Source: Pleurotus djamor
Taxonomy: Eukaryota > Basidiomycota > Agaricomycetes > Agaricales > Pleurotaceae
Length of the DNA: 58,916 bases
Reading direction: 5' to 3'
Assembly: GCA_029747585.1 (NCBI GenBank)
Contig: JAPEVF010000039.1
Span: 100,397-159,312 of the forward strand
The notes beneath the pieces are model-generated. The model was not told the DNA's origin and did no database searches. It saw nothing but the letters and a program-made list of their open reading frames with translations. Positions within the stretch are counted from its first letter, which is position 1. Every line of letters starts with the position of its first letter. A program made the position numbers and the translations under genes. Positions 36,401 through 47,020 of this stretch are shown piece after piece.

Positions 36401-39400
36401 ATATAACGAGACGATCAACGAGGGGAGACAGCTGGATTGTACCAGAACCCAGCGTTTCAGCATCCTTGGCTTTGTTCAAGCAGACATCTTTGAAGCGCGT
36501 CCAGAATTCCAGAGCTTGCGCTTCAGTAAGCACGTCCATATTCTGAGTAGAAGACGCTTGCGAGCGGAGCAAAGGGGGGAATGATATATGGGACTTGAAC
36601 TGCCAATAATTGGGCGCCAGATTAGGTGTGCTGGGATTCCAGTCTCCGGACATGACATCGAAGGATCCGGGGTGTTCGCCCTTTATAGGGCACCGAATGG
36701 CGGGAGTTGGCGAGTCGCTTGGACGCAGAGGGGTCACCAATTGGAGGAACATCAGTGCTTGCATGATGTCGAGAAATCGACTGCGAGCTCTTGAGCGGTT
36801 GACTTGGAGAAGTGTATGAAGTGCNGGGGGGTAGGTCCTTCACTGGTGTGCTCGAGTTGGCGTCGTTGCGGTAGAACTGTGATAAGGCATCGTTATGCGT
36901 CAAGGCTGCACATAATGATAAGTGGATGTCAAGAGGGAGGTCTTGATTGAAGAAGGATACATGGAATATGCGATCTTGGTGGGAAACGATGTATGGGCTA
37001 GGGTCTTCATGTTCAAAGGCATTCAACATCACCAAATGTGCCTTGCGCAATCGTGCAGCCCTTCCCGCGATGTAACCATAGTATTGGGCCAACGTCGTTC
37101 TTTCAGTCAACAAGACGTCCCGGATTGTCTCATCATCATACTGCCAAAGTTGCTCGGCCCGATGGTCATTTTTACTCCAACGTTCATGTGGGCCTCCAGG
37201 CTCTTTGTCATACATTAGTTGGAGGGGAAGTGCGCGTCGGGGATCGGGTAACGATGCAGATCCATACTCAACTTGTTCTTCTATCCGGCGGATATTGGAT
37301 GACGAAGGTATAGGTGCTGTATCGCAAAGATTGGACAGAAAGTCATTGAGTTTCGCGTCGTCCACATCAGGAAGGTGGACTACGGTGGTCGGCCGCGGAA
37401 CGCCCGTTCGCGTCGTGATATGTGTCTTGATCATCTTTATACGTCCTTTGGACTCCATTGCATCAAGTGTGGACGTGACGGTACGCTTGTCAACTCGAGT
37501 ACCAGGAGGAGCACTCGTAGGTTCGTTAGCTTGACTGAGACGGTCGATCAAGGCTAAGTGCGCATCCGCAAAGTCTTTCGTGTTGACGTTCACGATTCCA
37601 CCGAAGTTGGTAATTAACTGGAGGAACTCATTGCCTCGTCGCATGTGAGAGACATTAGCTTTCGTGGCACGCTGCTGAATAACGCCGTTGGGTGGATCGA
37701 CGGAGGAGTTCTGTAGAAAGGCGCCCCAAGTTTATCAATCACATTCTCAATATGTAGAGGGAGACATACTTGGACTAAAATGGGGTCAATTACTTGCACG
37801 ACAGGGGATGGATCTGTCAATATTGTCGCCATTGCTTGACCGGCAGGTGTTGAAGAAGCCGCATTTAAGGCTGAGGGCTCAGCATCAGGAGGGAGGTCGT
37901 TCTGATTCTCAAGTATTACGGGAGCCTGTGCTGTCCGCCTTCGGGAACGCCTCAGATGATCGGGGGAAGGTGGCGACCTATGCCGTTTCTTTGGATTCAC
38001 CTCCTCCACTTGATGCGGAACGTCAAGCCCCACCGGGTCTTCAACATTTGCATGCTGACCACTTATATCTGGTATGTCGGCGGTTGGCTGAGGCGGCTGG
38101 GTGACGCTTAGAGGCGGGGGCTCGAGGATCTGGGACGTGGCTAGTGTTTCAGCNTTTTTTGGTACGCCCCCTTTTTCGCGGGGGATTAGCTACACTAGCA
38201 ACATCCGTGCTTGTAGATTGGGTTGGCTCCGAAACGCTGAGGGGAGGCACATCGGCAGCAACACTACGTTTATTTCGCTTTGGCGGAGGTTGGCCGGTAT
38301 CATCATTGGCCTTGCGCTTTCGACCTCGTTTTGTCTGTTCTGCGCCAGCTTGGGGCTCCGCGTCCATCTGCTCCTGGACTGCAGCTTTGGAAGAGATCCG
38401 CTTGGGTTTCGTAGCGGAAGCTAAGGGAGCATTCCCTTCCGCGCTATCTGCTGCCGGTTTCGACGTCTTTTTCCCTTTCTTTTTCATCTTCTTTGACTCT
38501 GCGTCAGGTGCTTGCTCGAGGAAGGCATCGTGGAAAGCCTCTAGTGCCTCGACATCTTCATAGAACATATTTGCGCTGACATTGGCGAATCCTTGCAACG
38601 TGTCAGATGAATTCGCATCGCCGTACCCAGCGATTGTAGGGTCAAGCTTCTCGTTTTCAAGTAGCTGTCGATACGAAGCAACGGTGAAATATCTGTTTCG
38701 ACGTTCGCGACCGTAATTCTCCATAATGATAGCAACGCCAAGATCGCTCAAATGCGGCGGGGGAGTCTGCTTCTCTGCACGAGAAAGCAATAGTTCAATC
38801 GTCCGTTTGTCAAAATCGCCAAGTCGAGAGCTCAATTCCTATTCATACGTCAGATGGTTTGATTGACATCGAAGCGCATGTGTGCCTCACATTCATAATC
38901 ATTCCGCTGGTGCCAGCCTCTTCGAGTAGGTCGATGATTTGTTTGTGAAGGGTCATATTAGTACGGAGACCACTTCTTTGGCCTAGACATTGTACCGATA
39001 AGCCACGGGTAAACGAAACCAAAGTGGTAGACTTACCGGGCTCATCCTTTTCAATCTCATCGTCGTCCAGCTGAGCCGGGACGGCCTCACCAGGAGCAGA
39101 AGCGGAATCCGGGGTGATGAGGCGGAAGCATTTGATCATTTTGCCTACGGATCCCTTTCTACGACTAGGGACCAAGATAGCTTCGATGAGGCCCATTTGA
39201 ATGAGTTCACGGATCCTCGTATTGAAGAAACGGCGATCCGTTTTGTTGGGATGTACGAAACCCTGCATAATCTCATCAATGCATGGCTCATTCACAGGCT
39301 GAATGGACCCACAATCTTGAGTAGCATATTGTTCGACGCGTGTATGCAGTTATGGGATGCCTTGAGTAGCTTGATTACTCTGGCTTTGATCAAAGGCAAG

Positions 39401-40401
39401 CTAGACAGATGTCTAGCGTCGATTGGAGTGAAGCCAAGGTCTTCGAGTGCTTGTGGACCAGCGTCGTCGTTTTGTTCCACCTGGGCATCGGGTGCCGCGG
39501 TGAAGAGATCCTGCGCTTTGGCTTCCTCCTCTCTAACTTCTTTCCATCGAGGGCTCGTGTTATAGAAATGTTTATGGATACATAGATTGGATCCTACGCC
39601 TCCACATCGCACTTTAGCACTGGATAGTATGGTATTGTTAGCCCGGAGAAAATTGGAGAAGACAGCTGCGCGACATACATAAGATTCAATTCAATCAGCT
39701 GTTTTACAAGATAGAAGCACGTTTTCTGATCATATTGAGAGCGCTTTCCTAACTCAACGACTGTTATGCCATCGTCTCTACCACGAGTTATGAGTTGCAA
39801 AGCAGAATACACCATTGGGGTCAACTTTTGAGGCTGGTCGTGAAAGATAAGCATATTACACCAAGAGTGGACCAGGCGTGAACTTACCCTGATGTGCGAC
39901 CCAGTGATGGCAGCGAAGGTCTGCTCGGGCTCGATAGCGATCCTAAGGTCGCTGCCATACTCAGCCAGGACGCTATCTAAGCTTCGAGTCTTTGCATCTG
40001 GAATCAACTCGAGACCGAGGATATCCTCTTCGAACTCTGCCTTGGCTTTCCCTTTCTTCACGGCACTGGGTTGCGGGGCGATGTACACTTCAGTTGTGAG
40101 GCCGGAAGGCAAAATTCCGACACGAGCACAGGGCTGCTGGACGACGAGTGAATAAACAAACGCATGGAACGCATCATCCAATTTTTGGTCGGGCGTGGAC
40201 TGTCCCCCGTAATAGTTTGTCACGAATTCCCGGAGTCGAGAAACGTTGCTGCCTATAAGACCTATCAGGATTCTCCAACTTTACGAGCAGTAGTAGAAGT
40301 CCGGGAGAGGGGTTCGAACCCTCTTCTTCCTCCACTTGACACTTACCGAGATCACCATCAAAGGCTATTTCGCGAATACAATGCCGAACGAGTTCGTCCA
40401 T
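33425..40401 (-). CDS. TFC3: TFIIIC B-box-binding subunit (Tfc3/TFIIIC220)
   Basis: The large TFIIIC subunit that binds the B box of tRNA genes and other RNA polymerase III promoters. The start at 40401 gives MDELVRHCIREIAFDGDLG; intron 1 (donor GTAAGTG) leads to GSNVSRLREFVTNYYGG. The B-block winged helix is YSALQLITRGRDDGITVVEL, then GKRSQYDQKTCFYLVKQLIE. Further winged-helix units contain DKRFFNTRIRELIQMGLIEA-like sequence (TDRRFFNTRIRELIQMG) and RGNEFLQLITNFGGIVNVNT. Lys/Arg-rich linkers (KKMKKKGKKTSKP, PKKRHRSPPSP) lie between. The C-terminal half has RFQWDNDYEELARDASVIIK, WYEFWVQHRG and WRLRGVYDKQEINDVLASLR, ending HWYVV at 33425. About 1,900-2,000 residues in many exons. Two single Ns (36825, 38154) each shift the frame, and dropping them restores it. 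A B-box sequence lies in intron 1. Confidence 0.93.
40311..40321. promoter_or_regulatory. B-box-like element (TFIIIC site) in intron 1 of TFC3
   Basis: GGTTCGAACCC matches the RNA polymerase III B-box consensus GGTTCGANTCC at 10 of 11 positions. Because the core GGTTCGAACC is a palindrome, the match holds on both strands. It lies about 80 nt inside the TFC3 start codon, in the first intron. No tRNA can be folded around it, and I see no A box at the usual distance. Confidence 0.5.
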
Positions 40402-40887
40402 GTCCTACAGTTCTTGGGTCCCTTTGACACGATGATTGCGATGTTACAGATATACAGATAAGTGAAGGCCTGCTGTCGAGGGTCTGAGTCCGGGGTGAGA
40501 CTTCGTGGATTGCGAGACCTTACTGTCCGAATAATGATAAGTATAAGATAGATAAAACAAGTGTGTGCTCAGAGCATTGAAGAAGATGGGAAGTGTGACG
40601 AAGCTAGGCGGTGGGCGCAACGACGGCGAGGCTGAGTGGTTTTCGCTTCGCTTTTTGTGACCTGCGTGACAGGGGATTGGCGTTTCGAGCCGGGGTACTT
40701 CATCATTACGGTACACATCCATGGCGTTCCTCATAACTACATCGCTATAAACTAAGTGCTTTTGGGAGTCTCTACAGGTGCTCCGTGTAACTACTCAAAC
40801 TCTAAAGATCAAGTATCCGACAGCGCAAAAACCAGCGGGGAAAAAGTAATAAAAAAGAGAACGCAAAACTCCAACACTCCGGCAGGC
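40402..40887. other. intergenic region upstream of TFC3
   Basis: 486 bp between tandem minus-strand genes; it should hold the TFC3 promoter and the 3' UTR of the UPS2-like gene. A 96-residue open frame on the minus strand (40444-40734) shows no family signal, and I treat it as leader or promoter. Confidence 0.4.
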
Positions 40888-41526
40888 CTACATATGGGCA
40901 GCATGACGCTCTTCCCGCAGTGTTCTGAGGACGTCAGAGAGGGCAACCTTCCCTAGTTGCGCATTTTGCTCAAAGCGCTGAACAAGCCACTTTTCTAGCC
41001 CATCGGCCGCTGATCGCCATAGCGCCATCCGAGCCTGGATTTCGGCGGTTTGTGAGAACGCTGTTCGCTGTGATGAAGATGGGGAGTATTGAATCTTCTC
41101 CAAGCACGTCGCGAACTGTGATAATGAGAGGTTGACCGACGTTATTGTCGCGGTCTGAGTTGCAGGGTCGACGAATGAAACTTCGCGCACAAAGGCGTCC
41201 TCTGAACCGCCAAATAACTGATCCTTGATTTTAGCAGCGGAAGGAGTCTGAAAAGGATACGACGACATACCTTAACGATCCATATTGGTGCTTTTTGCTT
41301 GCACCCCAGCACTCTCTCCGTCCGTACTATCCCAGTTTTTGGATCTACCGTCCGTGACACCGTGTCGACGGTGACAACATGCGAGCAATGGGGATTTGGG
41401 TATTTGTGCCACATTCCGATGATAACATGGGACCATGGATGCCTTCGCCAAAGGTCAGCATTTCAGGCGATCAAGACCGGAGAAAACTACGCACTCATAA
41501 GTGAAGAGTTGTGAGAAGAAGTGCAT
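40888..41526 (-). CDS. UPS2: PRELI/slowmo-domain mitochondrial lipid-transfer protein, Ups2/3-like
   Basis: Ups2-type proteins move phosphatidylserine between mitochondrial membranes with Mdm35. The start at 41526 gives MHFFSQLFTYE at the end of a 32-nt exon (donor GTGCGTAG). Exon 2 has HPWSHVIIGMWHKYPNPHCS, then HVVTVDTVSRTVDPKTGIVR and RVLGCKQKAPIWIVK. The third exon opens LFGGSEDAFVREVSFVDPAT and continues TSVNLSLSQFATCLEKIQYS and ARMALWRSAADGLEKWLVQR. It ends HAAHM with stop TAG at 40888-40890. About 180 residues, normal for the family. MWHKYPNP corresponds to QKYPNP in human slowmo (PRELID3). It is divergent from the UPS1-like protein at 22315 and clearly of the other PRELI clade. Confidence 0.92.
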
Positions 41527-41819
41527 TTTAAGAGTGAAAATATGAAGTGCTGGTTTATGGTACAGTTGAGTCGGAGAAAATCTATGGAGTCTAAGAGGAG
41601 GGAGAGATGGGAGTCGTGTGAGACGACGACGGAGCAAGGGAGACCAGTGTGGGGCAGTCCGGGAGCTAAATGGAAATTTGTTTACTCTCGAGGTGTTTCT
41701 GATTGGTTGGCGCTCTCTGCATCATCGCTCGGCTCGGGCGACTCCGGTAATCTGCAACTGNCGAGCTCGGAAAAAAGGGGGCAGCGATCAGCGAGAGAGG
41801 TTATTCTCATTGGATGCAA

Positions 41820-42093
41820 GCAAATATCTGAAATGGGTCAGTAGAGCTCCTGGGCGTTGGACTACAAACTCACCAACAGCTTGAACGCGAACCGATCATG
41901 GAAGTTCTTCTTGTAATAGATAAATGTCTGGACGCTGGTGATCCCAAAGAAACTGAATGTGGATCATCAAAATTGATGCCACGGGCAGTATACGACTGGC
42001 TATCGCTACTCACACCCCAGCAGCGATGTTTCCTAGGAACGGTGCTCCTATCGTGCGATCCAAGTTGAAAGAAGAAGGCTCAAGCACCGACAT
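41820..42093 (-). pseudogene. 5' fragment of a DUF6534-type seven-TM protein gene
   Basis: On the minus strand, ATG at 42093 gives MSVLEPSSFNLDRTIGAPFL then GNIAAG. An intron with donor GTGAGT and acceptor ATTCAG joins V|FFGITSVQTFIYYKKNFHDR, then FAFKLL before a second good donor (GTGAGTTTG near 41872). This is the first part of the large basidiomycete DUF6534 membrane-protein family (LDxTxGAxxIG...LFGxxxxQxxxY). After the next acceptor the frame reads IFACIQ and stops, and nothing of the remaining six membrane segments is found before the UPS2-like gene at 41526. I read it as a truncated gene relic with its early splice sites intact. Confidence 0.6.
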
Positions 42094-42806
42094 CGTTCAT
42101 GAGGGCGGTGCTGGGATGGCTCGAGCTTTGAGGGTGATGGTGGGAGGCCAAAGGAGCGAAGCGGCGACGGAGTGCTTCCCTTCATGTGGCTGAAACGTTT
42201 CCACAAACCCAAAAAGTTCTTTGGGTAGTCATGCGTAGCCAATGTTTGATCTCGGAGAAGCAGCGTGAGAGCAGTGATATACGATGGGGAAATACTTCGG
42301 ATGCGACTCCTTGAGGTTCGCTACATGCGCTATCGAGCCACTTGGGACCGACCACTGGTACACTTGAAAGCACCTTTCACCGAGGCCGTTTGGGTGTCAT
42401 CAATGTCCTGTCGAATGTCCTCTCCGCAAGCGCTGTGGGGATCTCGGTAGGCCCCCATAGACTCGGACGCATTAGGGAAGGGTATTTGGAGACCCCCAGA
42501 AGCTGCTGTGACAACGTGTTCAGTAGAAGTCGCATATCGAAAGTCGTGGATGCGTGCCGAGGGTGGGTCAAGGTTAGAAATAGAATTTTTGAGCGACCCA
42601 GAACAAAATTCTCAATAAATCTGGTAGAATTATTGATATCAGCAGAGCTTTTTGAGCAGTTTTTTGGACTATTCGCGGTTCCCGACAGTGAGCAGGAGAT
42701 GGTCAAGGAAATAGGTGCACATTGTTGCAAATGGCGAGCGGGCATTTTGCGGGCATTTGCCGAAGCTTGGTGGTGTCGCCTGCCATGTGGCATTACGTAA
42801 CGAGCA
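42094..42806. other. intergenic region, DUF6534 relic / GET4
   Basis: 713 bp between divergent starts. An AT-rich part at 42575-42670 contains the inverted repeat AGAATTTT...AAAATTCT. The open frames here are either antisense to GET4 or have no family match. Confidence 0.4.
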
Positions 42807-44074
42807 ATGTCTGCCAGAGCCCTCAACGCCATCCTCCCGCTCGTACCGAATTCACCATATGAAGCGCATCAAAAGGCGCGTACCTTTGCTGCAAGATATA
42901 ATAAATCGGGTCAACACACGACCGCCATCGATGTTCTCTTCCAAAGTGCTCGGGAGCTCTTCAAAGTTGGCCAGACTGGGAGTGGTGTTGATCTCGCGGG
43001 ACTGATGTTGGATATCTATGAGAGCTCGGGCGAGGGTGTCACAGATGAAAGCAAAGGTGATCCCTGTGCCAATGCCATTGTCTATTTATCCAGCTGATTC
43101 CCAGTCATTCTCATTAGGTCGGCTCACGCAACTGATTGCTCTTGCTGGCTCAGCCGGGGCTTGGAGAAAGACCTTGATAGACAAATCAATCGCGTATGTG
43201 AGCTTGTCTTTTTCTCAAACATTGACGGCTCTGACTCTGTCCAGCTGGTCAGCGAAACATGGTACTCACCCTGCTGGCGATCCAGAGTTGCACCATTATG
43301 TTGGCAGCCTGCTCTATAAGGGTGCGTGGCGCAATCACTTCCTCCCGATCAAGCCTCTCAGATACGAGTATGTCAGAGGGCTTATTTGAGAAGGCTGAGT
43401 CTCATTTTCTGGCGTCTGGCAAGCGCGACAGCGCGAGGTTACTTGCTGAGATGTTCAACAAATGGGCGTCATCCTCTGAAAATCCACCATTAGGTTCGTT
43501 CGCCTTGCGTGGAACAATCCCGTGCGTATACATTAGACCCCATTCTGACCTCAATTGACGCCTCCACCACCCTTTAGGTACCTTCTGAATGGCAATATCC
43601 TCGCCGCTCGCACCTTCATCACGCATTTTGTCTCCCTCATACCAACTTCGGTCCACCTCCCATCGACAACACCCATAACTGTGAAACCATCAAGTGAAGT
43701 GATTCTTACATCGGACGCAGTTCTAAACTTCGCCCAGATGGCCGTTCTGACGTGTCAGCGCGCTCAAGGGGACAAGAACAAAGCCATGAGGGAAGCTTGG
43801 GTTAGACTATGTGGTACCTATCAAAGCAAAGGCGGTGTATTAGCCTTACCGGACATACGCAAGGTCAATAAAGCGTTCCACTTCCTGCAGCCCGCGCTTA
43901 TCTTGACTCTAGGCACTCAGTGAGTTGGGTACCTTATACTTCGCCATCCCTCCTCCAAGAGGTCAAGCTGCCAACCCTCTGGGCGATATGCTCGCGTCGA
44001 TGTTTGGAGGCCCCACCTCAGCCCCACCCACCCGACGAACACTCGCTCCGGCACCACCCTCTGGTCTTGACTAA
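42807..44074 (+). CDS. GET4: GET4, tail-anchored protein targeting factor (DUF410)
   Basis: Get4 with Get5 bridges the Sgt2 chaperone to the ATPase Get3, so that tail-anchored proteins are handed to the ER. The start at 42807 gives MSARALNAILPLVPNSPYEA, then HQKARTFAARYNKSGQHTTA and AGLMLDIYESSGEGVTDESK. Introns rebuild G|RLTQLIALAGSAGAWRKTLI, DKSIA|WSAKHGTHPAGDPELHH and YVGSLLYK|EGLFEKAESHFLAS. Then come ARLLAEMFNKWA, YLLNGNILAARTFITHFVSL and VLTCQRAQGDKNKAMREAWV. The last intron (after DIRK, donor GTCAATA, acceptor CTCTAG) gives ALSELGTLYFAIPPPRG and a Gly/Pro tail ending SGLD, stop 44072-44074. The helical alpha-solenoid layout fits, and the length of about 330 is normal. Confidence 0.93.
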
Positions 44075-44560
44075 ATTCACTTCTTCGCTTCAACATCGGT
44101 AAATAGGAAGGACTGCATGCAACTGTGTCTGTATACTAGAAGCAAAACTCCAATGCGTATACCTTTTTCTGACTATCAGAGGGCGTCGCGATTAACCTTC
44201 GCCTGTCATCGTAACTTGGCTCAGCCCACGATTAAACTCCCAAGATTCGCCCCTCCCATCCCGTCCCTTCCCCATTCACGCCCGGCGCGACGTATCTCGC
44301 TATTTTCATGATCCATGTTAACTATCTCATTCTATAGCACCCGCGTCCCGATGATGACCATTCCTGTCCACTATATTCCTTGCACTCGGGAGAAGGTCCT
44401 TGGACATATACACGCCACTCCTGGACTAAGGGCACCGACGCTTCACCTTCGCTGTCCAAGACGTAATACCGTTCGGTGACAAGAATCCCCTTCCCGGTAC
44501 AGTATAAATATAAGTATGCCTGATCCGCTCGGTCTATGTACTTTAATTCTTCTTCAGGCC
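44075..44560. other. intergenic region upstream of P450-1
   Basis: 486 bp between GET4 and the first P450. It contains the GET4 3' UTR and the P450-1 promoter with the TATA box listed separately. No other feature seen. Confidence 0.45.
44503..44510 (+). promoter_or_regulatory. TATA box of P450-1
   Basis: TATAAATA at 44503-44510. The in-frame ATG at 44516 is only 6 nt further on and should not be in the mRNA, so the start at 44561 (51 nt away) is preferred. Confidence 0.65.
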
Positions 44561-46688
44561 ATGCCTGCCACCTTATCCTTTCCGTCCGCCCTTTTTCTCA
44601 TATTCGCGGGAGCGATACCATTGTACTTCGCAAATAAACCCCGCAAGCCACCTCTGCCTCCTGGACCCCCTGCGAATCCCGTACTCGGCCATTTGCGTAT
44701 TTTCCCGATGCATCATGTAGAAGAGGTCCTACATGAATGGTCTCAGCAATACGGTGCGCCAATCTAGGTCCATTTTAGGTATAAGCCTAATCTTTCATCT
44801 TCAGGCGATGTCATGAGCTTTAGGCTCCCGGGACGAAACATTATCGTTTTGAGTAGCCATGACGCCGCTGTTGAGCTTCTGCAGAAACGCAGTGCCTTGT
44901 ATAGCTGCCGTCCAGACATGGTTGTTTACGAACTGTATGTTTTGACATTGTATCTATCCAAGCGTTCGAGGAACTGCGTTGAAATCATTTCCATTCCTCT
45001 AGTATGGGCTGGGTCCCTGATCTTGCCCTCATGCCCTACGGCCAACGATTCCGGAAACAGCGAAAGCTACTGGGACCTGCTCTCTCTCAGAAAGCATGCA
45101 TACCATTTCGGCCGATGCAACACGAGAATGCACTCCTTCTCGTGCATGAACTTCTCAAAGATGGAGGGGAAAACCTTGATCGCGTCCTCAGCAAGTACGT
45201 TCGCTCTTCTACCCATCTTTGAAGAAGCACAGTTGAATCGGTACGAACACTCTTATCAGGTTCACAACCTCGGTGGTGATGAGGATCGCTATCGGTCACC
45301 AAGTCCTCTCAGACGACGACGAATTTGTGAAGATTGCTAGCGACGTCGGACGTGCGATGAACGAAGGAGGAGTTCCTGGTATCACCGCTGTTGATTGGTT
45401 TCCATTTCGTCAGCCACTCTTCTCCGTATGCTCAATTGCCTCTCACAAACCCAAGCCCACAGTCCAATACATGCCCTCTTGGTTTCCAGGAACCCACTAT
45501 GTTAGCGTTGCGCGGCATTGGAGGTGGGCAATCCGGAGGTTATTCGACTATCCTTTCGAGTTTGTTCGCACGAGGATGGTACGTTTCACCATGATAACTC
45601 GGGTCTTCATTCACTTCAGTTCAATAGGAAGAAGGAACATCCAGTGTTTCGTTCCTCTCCAAGCATCTCGATGTTGTTGACCTGGCCAACCTGAGCACAG
45701 ATGATATCGAAGACCTTAAGGGTGCGGCTGCTCTTATATACTCTGGAGGAGCGGAAACGGTGCGTACGGTTCACTGGCGCCATGTCGTTGGAATAACGGA
45801 GGATGCCCTCAATTAGATTTGGTCAGCCTTGTCGAACTTCATCCTGGCTATGACGTTACACCCAGATTGCCAGAAACTTGCGNCAAGACGAGATCGATAG
45901 AGTGATTGGCGAGGATCGGCTTCCCTCATTCGAGGACCGTGAATCTTTGCCCTATGTTACCAGTTTGGTGTATGAAACCTTGAGGTCACCCGCTGTCCCA
46001 GTTTGCGTTTCAATGTCACTGATATATCGCTCGCTACTCTAGATGGGGACGGATCGTTCCACTTGGTCTGTGCTTCATGTGACTCCTTCATTCGGGAGCC
46101 TCCCAATTAACCTAGTATATCAGGGGTTCCCCACCGCTCGACGCATGATGATATATATCGCGGAATGTTTATTCCGAAAGGGTCTCTGGTTTGTGCCAAC
46201 ATCTATGGCATGTCTCTCAACAACGACACCTACAAGAACCCCAGTATGTTCAATCCAAAGCGCTTCCTATCAAAATCACAGGGTGGCGATGGTGAGCCGG
46301 TGTTCTGGGATGTATTCGGATTTGGCCGCAGGTTTGTCTTTCCCGATCCCCTATAATTTAGAATGATCTTCCATTCTGACATCTAACGAATTAGGATATG
46401 TCCGGGACGACATTTAGCCCTGGAAACATTGTGGATAGCTATTACGACTCTCTTATCAGCGTTGCAAATAGACAGAGCCAAGAACGCGAGCGGTGAAGAA
46501 ATTATACCGGTCATGGAATACGATGCAGGTGTTGCGAGGTAATGTGACCATGTCCTCCCAGCTCCCATGCATCCTGATTTTCTTCCAGTCACTTGAAGCC
46601 ATTTCGATGTGATATCACTCCTAGAGCTGAGGGGGCCATAGCCCAATTAGTTGAGGAGGCGGTAAACAGCATTCGCGAGAGACCCTGA
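44561..46688 (+). CDS. cytochrome P450 (array member 1)
   Basis: A microsomal heme monooxygenase. The start at 44561 (MPATLSFPSALFLIFAGAIP) gives an N-terminal anchor, then the hinge PLPPGPPANPVLGHLR. Motifs in order: SALYSCRPDMVVYEL|MGWVPD, PYGQRFRKQRKLLGPALSQK, MRIAIGHQVLSDDDEFV, MPSWFPGTHYVSVARHW, I-helix IYSGGAET, ExxR in YVTSLVYETLR, W|GRIVPLG, GVPHRSTHDDIYRGMFIPKG, FNPKRF and the heme loop FGFGRR|ICPGRHLA. An intron divides that loop. About eleven introns of 50-80 nt. A single N at 45884 would shift the frame; without it the text reads KLAQDEIDRVIGEDRLP. Stop 46686-46688. Closest to P450-2 in the array. It resembles the O-methylsterigmatocystin-oxidoreductase-like fungal P450s; substrate unknown. 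Confidence 0.95.
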
Positions 46689-47020
46689 TGACTGATGTAC
46701 ACTCAACTTCTCAACCTTGATGAACATTTACGGCATTGTTGCACACTTCCTGCTCGTTCAAACGGAGAAACAATGACGTAGCGATTAACCGTCCTCATCG
46801 GTCACTTGCAGCCGTCAATTCGGACCACGATTTGATGGCTTACTGCACACTATCCCTTTCGATCCCAAGCACAGAGAATACTTTCCCAACTATGACCTCG
46901 TTAACAAAGACTTCTTTTGTCTCAGGAATCAATTCAACCTATTCGAGGAAGTTCCCTTATTATGGGGTTATAAAACGAGGCCTTCTGTCTGACCAACCGA
47001 CTTGAGTATCGTCCCAAGAT
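46689..47020. other. intergenic region, P450-1 / P450-2
   Basis: 332 bp holding the P450-1 3' UTR and the P450-2 promoter with the TATA box listed separately. No coding signal. Confidence 0.45.
46969..46975 (+). promoter_or_regulatory. TATA box of P450-2
   Basis: TATAAAA at 46969-46975, 46 nt before the start codon at 47021, a spacing close to that of P450-1. Confidence 0.65.

Noticed and set aside
40240..40340. tRNA gene around GGTTCGAACC
   Set aside because: A T-arm can be drawn on either strand, but no acceptor stem, D-arm or A box fits at the needed distance; the stretch is also inside the conserved TFC3 gene.
42377..42832. 151-residue open frame antisense to GET4, with a mitochondrial-looking start
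   Set aside because: No family match, overlaps the GET4 promoter and first codons, no splice structure.
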